Part shown: piece after piece, positions 60,901 to 64,000 of the stretch
How positions within the stretch are numbered: the first letter of the stretch is position 1
Layout: each line of letters begins with the position of its first letter
NCBI RefSeq assembly: GCF_900699015.1
Contig: NZ_LR217737.1
Span: forward strand, 186,001-250,000
Direction: 5' to 3'
DNA: 64,000 nt
Source of the DNA: Erwinia_E haradaeae_E
GTDB lineage: Bacteria > Pseudomonadota > Gammaproteobacteria > Enterobacterales > Enterobacteriaceae
The notes under the pieces: model-generated
Databases searched by the model: none
What the model saw: the letters and a program-made list of their open reading frames with translations, nothing else
What the model was told of the DNA's origin: nothing
Position numbers and translations under genes: made by a program

Positions 60901-61151
60901 AAACTGGAATTCTATTTCCTAAAAGTGTTATATTTCTTTATAAATTATATTTTTTATGAAAACATTATTTATAATAAAACATATCCTAACTAGATAGATC
61001 TAGTTTATTCAGAACTTAAATTAATTAAATTTATCTATTTTCATCATGAGTTTTATGACATATTTTAAATTATTTAATTATTTTATTTAATTATATTTAT
61101 AATATAGAACATAGAATATCTATATTACTAGCTTTTTATTCCTATGAAAAA
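57962..61151. other. longest gene-free gap, ftsN/glyS
   Basis: 3.2 kb between converging genes. In E. coli hslVU follow ftsN; neither they nor a SPOR remnant can be read here. It contains TCCTTT-TTTCT-AAAGGA (58585-58601) and a nested hairpin (59854-59896, separate entry). All frames are broken by frequent stops. Confidence 0.55.
59854..59896. repeat. nested hairpin in the ftsN/glyS gap
   Basis: Outer stem GTTTTTTC (59854-59861) with GAAAAAAC (59889-59896); inner stem ATGAATT (59863-59869) with AATTCAT (59874-59880) around ATAA. Fifteen perfect pairs in two nested stems, far from any gene. Confidence 0.45.
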
Positions 61152-63248
61152 TTATTTTCGTTGACTAATGACAGAAGAGTCCTGAAGTATCGAAAAATCA
61201 GCTATATTTAGAAACAGAGAGTGCAGCTTAGATAACAATGTTAGACGATTAATACGTAATTCGTTATCTAGAGAATTAATCATAACCTTATTAAAAAAGT
61301 TATCAATGATCTCATGTAGAGAAGCTATTCTAATTAATGCGTCTTGATAACGAAAATCTGCATAGTATAGCGGTAATATATCATATAGAGTGGAAACGTT
61401 CTCTGCTAACTGAATTTCTGCTGGTTCTATTAACAAATCTTTATTTACTTTTTTATTTAATAAATCTGTTGTTTTTGCTAAAATATTCGAGATACGTTTG
61501 TTGATTGCGGAAAGACTTGTTGCTTCTTTTAGCGTACGAAAATATGTGACTGCATTGATTCGTGAGTCTAGATCTACTAATGTTGTTGGACGACATGTTA
61601 ATACTGCTTGCAGAGTATCAATTTTATGTCCTTTCTCTTGGTACCATGATTTTAATCGACCTAATACAAAGCGAATTACATCATCTATTGTATTAGAGTT
61701 AATGAGTTGGTTTTTATACAGTCTCACTGTCTCTTGAGTTAGTGAATATAGATCAAGAGGTAGCTTTTTCTCAATAATAATACGTAAAACACCAACTGTT
61801 GCACGACGGAGGGCATAGGGATCTTTATCATTCTTTGGATAAAGACCAACGCCAAATATGCCTACTATTGTGTCCATTTTGTCTGCAATTGCAAGCGCAT
61901 ATGATGTTAGGTTGGAAGGTAGGCAGTCACCAGAAAATCTTGGTTGATATTGCTCATTGAGCGCGATTGCAACTTCTTCACATTCACCATCTTGACGAGC
62001 ATAATGCATCCCAATAAATCCTTGTATTTCTGTAAATTCGAATACCATTTTAGTCATTAGGTCACATTTAGATAACAGAGCAGCTCGCTTAGTTTTTTTA
62101 ACACTTCCTCCAATTGCTATTGTAATCCAGTTTGCTAATTTCTTAACACGTTGTGTTTTATCATACAAAGTACCTAGATCTTTCTGAAATAGCACGTTTT
62201 TTAGATGTAGAAGATAGTCTTCTAAACGATGATCACGATCCTTTTTAAAGAAAAATAATGCATCTGTTAGGCGTGAGTGCAGAACTGTTTCATTACCAGA
62301 AATAATTTTCTGTGGATCTTTGGATTCAATATTAGTAACAAAGATAAAATAAGATAAAAGCTTTCCTGATTTATCATGTACTGGAAAATATTTTTGATGG
62401 CATTGCATAGTCTGCATAAGTGCTTCAGTAGGTATACATAGAAACTTTTTTTTAAACTGTCCTGTTAGAATTACTGGCCATTCTACTAATGCAGTCACTT
62501 CTTCAAGAAGTTGGTCACTGATAATGACTGTTCCTCCGATAGCTGTAGCGGCTTTTTGAATTTCTTTTTTTATCAATGCTTTGCGTGAATGATAGTTTGC
62601 TTGTACCTTACCTTGTGTGAGCAGTATCTGAGGATACTGGTTAGCATGATTGATGCTAAAGTATGGCATGCCCATAAACCGATGACCATAAGTTATACGC
62701 CTAGAGACAACTCCTAGAATATTACTTTCGATCAGCATATCTCCAAGAAGTAAAATTACGCTGTGTATTGGCCGTATGAAATAAATTTTTGATGCACCCC
62801 ATCTCATAATTTTATGAACAGGAAGCTGAAATAGAGATTCTTCAACAATTGTTGGAAGCAGTGTGTTAACGTGTGGTTTGGTTTTTTTTAAGTAGTATAT
62901 CAGCCAGCTACCATGATCAGTAATCAGTCGGTCTGCCTGCTCAACTTGAATGCCACAGCTTTGTGCCCAGCTTTTTGCGGCTTGGGTTGGCTTCCCTTTA
63001 GAATCAAAAGAAGATTGAATTGTGGGTCCACGTTTTTTTATTATGTGATTTTGTTGTATTGTGCTAAGTTTTTCTACTTGTAAGGCTAAGCGACGCGGTG
63101 TAGCAAACCAATGAACTTTTCCATGAATAAGGCCTTCTTTATCTAGTTTCTTAGTAAAGTTGTCTGCAAAGGCTTCCACCAAACTTCGTAGTGTTTTTGG
63201 AGGTAATTCTTCAGTGCCAATTTCAACTAGAAAAGTTTGGTCATTCAT
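61152..63248 (-). CDS. glyS: glycyl-tRNA synthetase beta subunit
   Basis: Beta subunit of the alpha2-beta2 bacterial glycyl-tRNA synthetase; binds tRNA-Gly. The start MNDQTFLVEIGTEELPPKTL and the blocks FATPRRLAL, KRGPTIQSSFD and GFIGMHYARQDGE are typical, as is LALADKMDT-like ALAIADKMDTIVG. It has 698 residues (E. coli 689), with a less conserved C-terminal anticodon-binding part from about 560. It begins 13 bases after glyQ, so the two form the usual glyQS operon. Confidence 0.97.
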   Translation of the reverse strand: MNDQTFLVEIGTEELPPKTLRSLVEAFADNFTKKLDKEGLIHGKVHWFATPRRLALQVEKLSTIQQNHIIKKRGPTIQSSFDSKGKPTQAAKSWAQSCGIQVEQADRLITDHGSWLIYYLKKTKPHVNTLLPTIVEESLFQLPVHKIMRWGASKIYFIRPIHSVILLLGDMLIESNILGVVSRRITYGHRFMGMPYFSINHANQYPQILLTQGKVQANYHSRKALIKKEIQKAATAIGGTVIISDQLLEEVTALVEWPVILTGQFKKKFLCIPTEALMQTMQCHQKYFPVHDKSGKLLSYFIFVTNIESKDPQKIISGNETVLHSRLTDALFFFKKDRDHRLEDYLLHLKNVLFQKDLGTLYDKTQRVKKLANWITIAIGGSVKKTKRAALLSKCDLMTKMVFEFTEIQGFIGMHYARQDGECEEVAIALNEQYQPRFSGDCLPSNLTSYALAIADKMDTIVGIFGVGLYPKNDKDPYALRRATVGVLRIIIEKKLPLDLYSLTQETVRLYKNQLINSNTIDDVIRFVLGRLKSWYQEKGHKIDTLQAVLTCRPTTLVDLDSRINAVTYFRTLKEATSLSAINKRISNILAKTTDLLNKKVNKDLLIEPAEIQLAENVSTLYDILPLYYADFRYQDALIRIASLHEIIDNFFNKVMINSLDNELRINRLTLLSKLHSLFLNIADFSILQDSSVISQRK

Positions 63249-63261
63249 AGTACACCATGTT

Positions 63262-64000
63262 TTATTTTTTTTTGCACCGTGGAAATCCTAGTTGTTTTCG
63301 GGAGGCTAGATAGGCTTCAGCTACGGATTTAGTTAAAGATCGAATGCGTAAAATGTAGTGTTGACGTTCAGTAGATGAGATGACTTTTCGTGCATCCAAT
63401 AAGTTAAAGCTATGTATTGCTTTTAGTATCCGTTCATAGGCTGCTAGTGGGAGAGGGGTTTTTAGTTGTAGTAGCTTTTTCGCTTCCTTTTCATATTCTT
63501 CAAAAGTCATAAAGAGAAAATTAACATCAGCGTATTCAAAATTATAGGTTGATTGCTCTATTTCGTTTTGGTGAAATAAATCGCCATAGGTAGTCGTACC
63601 AAGTGTGTTAGTGCTCCATACTAGATCATAAATATTATCAACAGATTGAATATGCATGGCTAGGCGTTCTAAACCATAGGTAATCTCTCCGGTAACAGGT
63701 TTACAGTCTAGGCCACCAACTTGTTGAAAGTAAGTAAACTGTGTTATTTCCATTCCATTAAGCCATACTTCCCATCCAAGACCCCAGGCCCCTAAAGTTG
63801 GATTCTCCCAGTTATCTTCTACAAATCGAAGATCATGTGTTGCTAAATCAATGCCTAATGTTCTTAAAGAATTGATATACATATCTTGTATATTTTGTGG
63901 CGTAGGTTTGATGATCAATTGAAATTGATAGTATTGTTGTAAACGATTTGGGTTATCTCCATAACGACCGTCTGTTGGGCGTCGTGATGGTTGCACATAA
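63262..64000 (-). CDS. glyQ: glycyl-tRNA synthetase alpha subunit, N-terminus beyond window
   Basis: Catalytic alpha subunit that forms glycyl adenylate. The visible part runs from YVQPSRRPTDGRYGDNPNRL through FVEDNWENPTLGAWGLGWEVWLNGMEITQFTYFQ, broken here only for length, to the end LGFPRCKKK. It corresponds to E. coli residues from about 58 onward, so the first 57 or so lie past position 64000. The GTG at 63996 is an internal valine codon, not a start. Confidence 0.97.
   Translation of the reverse strand, partial: YVQPSRRPTDGRYGDNPNRLQQYYQFQLIIKPTPQNIQDMYINSLRTLGIDLATHDLRFVEDNWENPTLGAWGLGWEVWLNGMEITQFTYFQQVGGLDCKPVTGEITYGLERLAMHIQSVDNIYDLVWSTNTLGTTTYGDLFHQNEIEQSTYNFEYADVNFLFMTFEEYEKEAKKLLQLKTPLPLAAYERILKAIHSFNLLDARKVISSTERQHYILRIRSLTKSVAEAYLASRKQLGFPRCKKK

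Overview
The window looks like chromosome from a reduced, strongly AT-rich gammaproteobacterial (Enterobacterales) insect endosymbiont. Every gene I recognise is a housekeeping gene whose product reads like its Escherichia coli counterpart. I see no insertion sequence, phage gene, CRISPR array, tRNA or rRNA gene. About 34.9 kb of the 64 kb (54%) is coding. The rest is long AT-rich gaps of 0.3-3.2 kb, which look like the remains of lost genes. Low coding density with intact core genes recalls Sodalis-allied symbionts (for example those of mealybugs), but I cannot fix the species from sequence alone.

Layout. 1-5.0 kb: ackA (cut by the window edge, minus strand), then mutY-yggX-mltC. 6.2-10.5 kb: isolated rnt, ygdQ and trmB. 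10.8-19.1 kb: the conserved translation cluster thrS-infC-rpmI-rplT-pheS-pheT-ihfA, with a 1.4 kb gap where the pheM leader should be. 19.4-28.6 kb: gltX (minus), gyrA (plus), guaB-guaA (minus). 31.1-39.2 kb: apt and dnaX (plus), htpG and tdk (minus). 40.8-52.1 kb: hns, rne, gapA, dnaB (plus). 53-64 kb: nlpD and rsmD (minus), a very short ftsN (plus), glyS and glyQ (minus; glyQ is cut by the edge).

Functions. Translation dominates: four aminoacyl-tRNA synthetases, IF3, L35, L20, TrmB and RsmD. RNA processing is served by RNase E and RNase T; replication and repair by gyrase A, DnaB, DnaX and MutY; chromosome structure by H-NS and IHF-alpha. There is also GMP synthesis and purine salvage (guaB, guaA, apt), thymidine salvage (tdk), glycolysis and acetate metabolism (gapA, ackA), a heat-shock chaperone (htpG), and a cell-wall/division set (mltC, nlpD, ftsN).

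Points most worth a second look: a 100-residue FtsN that keeps the FtsA-contact residue, membrane helix and essential E segment but has no SPOR domain; an exact sigma-32 promoter before htpG; a dnaX slippery heptamer followed at once by a -1 stop, close to the gamma-producing site of E. coli; GyrA with Val83/Glu87 at the quinolone positions; GluRS missing the His ligand of its zinc site; a perfect palindrome over the likely guaB -10 box; a structured rne leader with the degradosome scaffold retained; and several strong hairpins in otherwise empty DNA.
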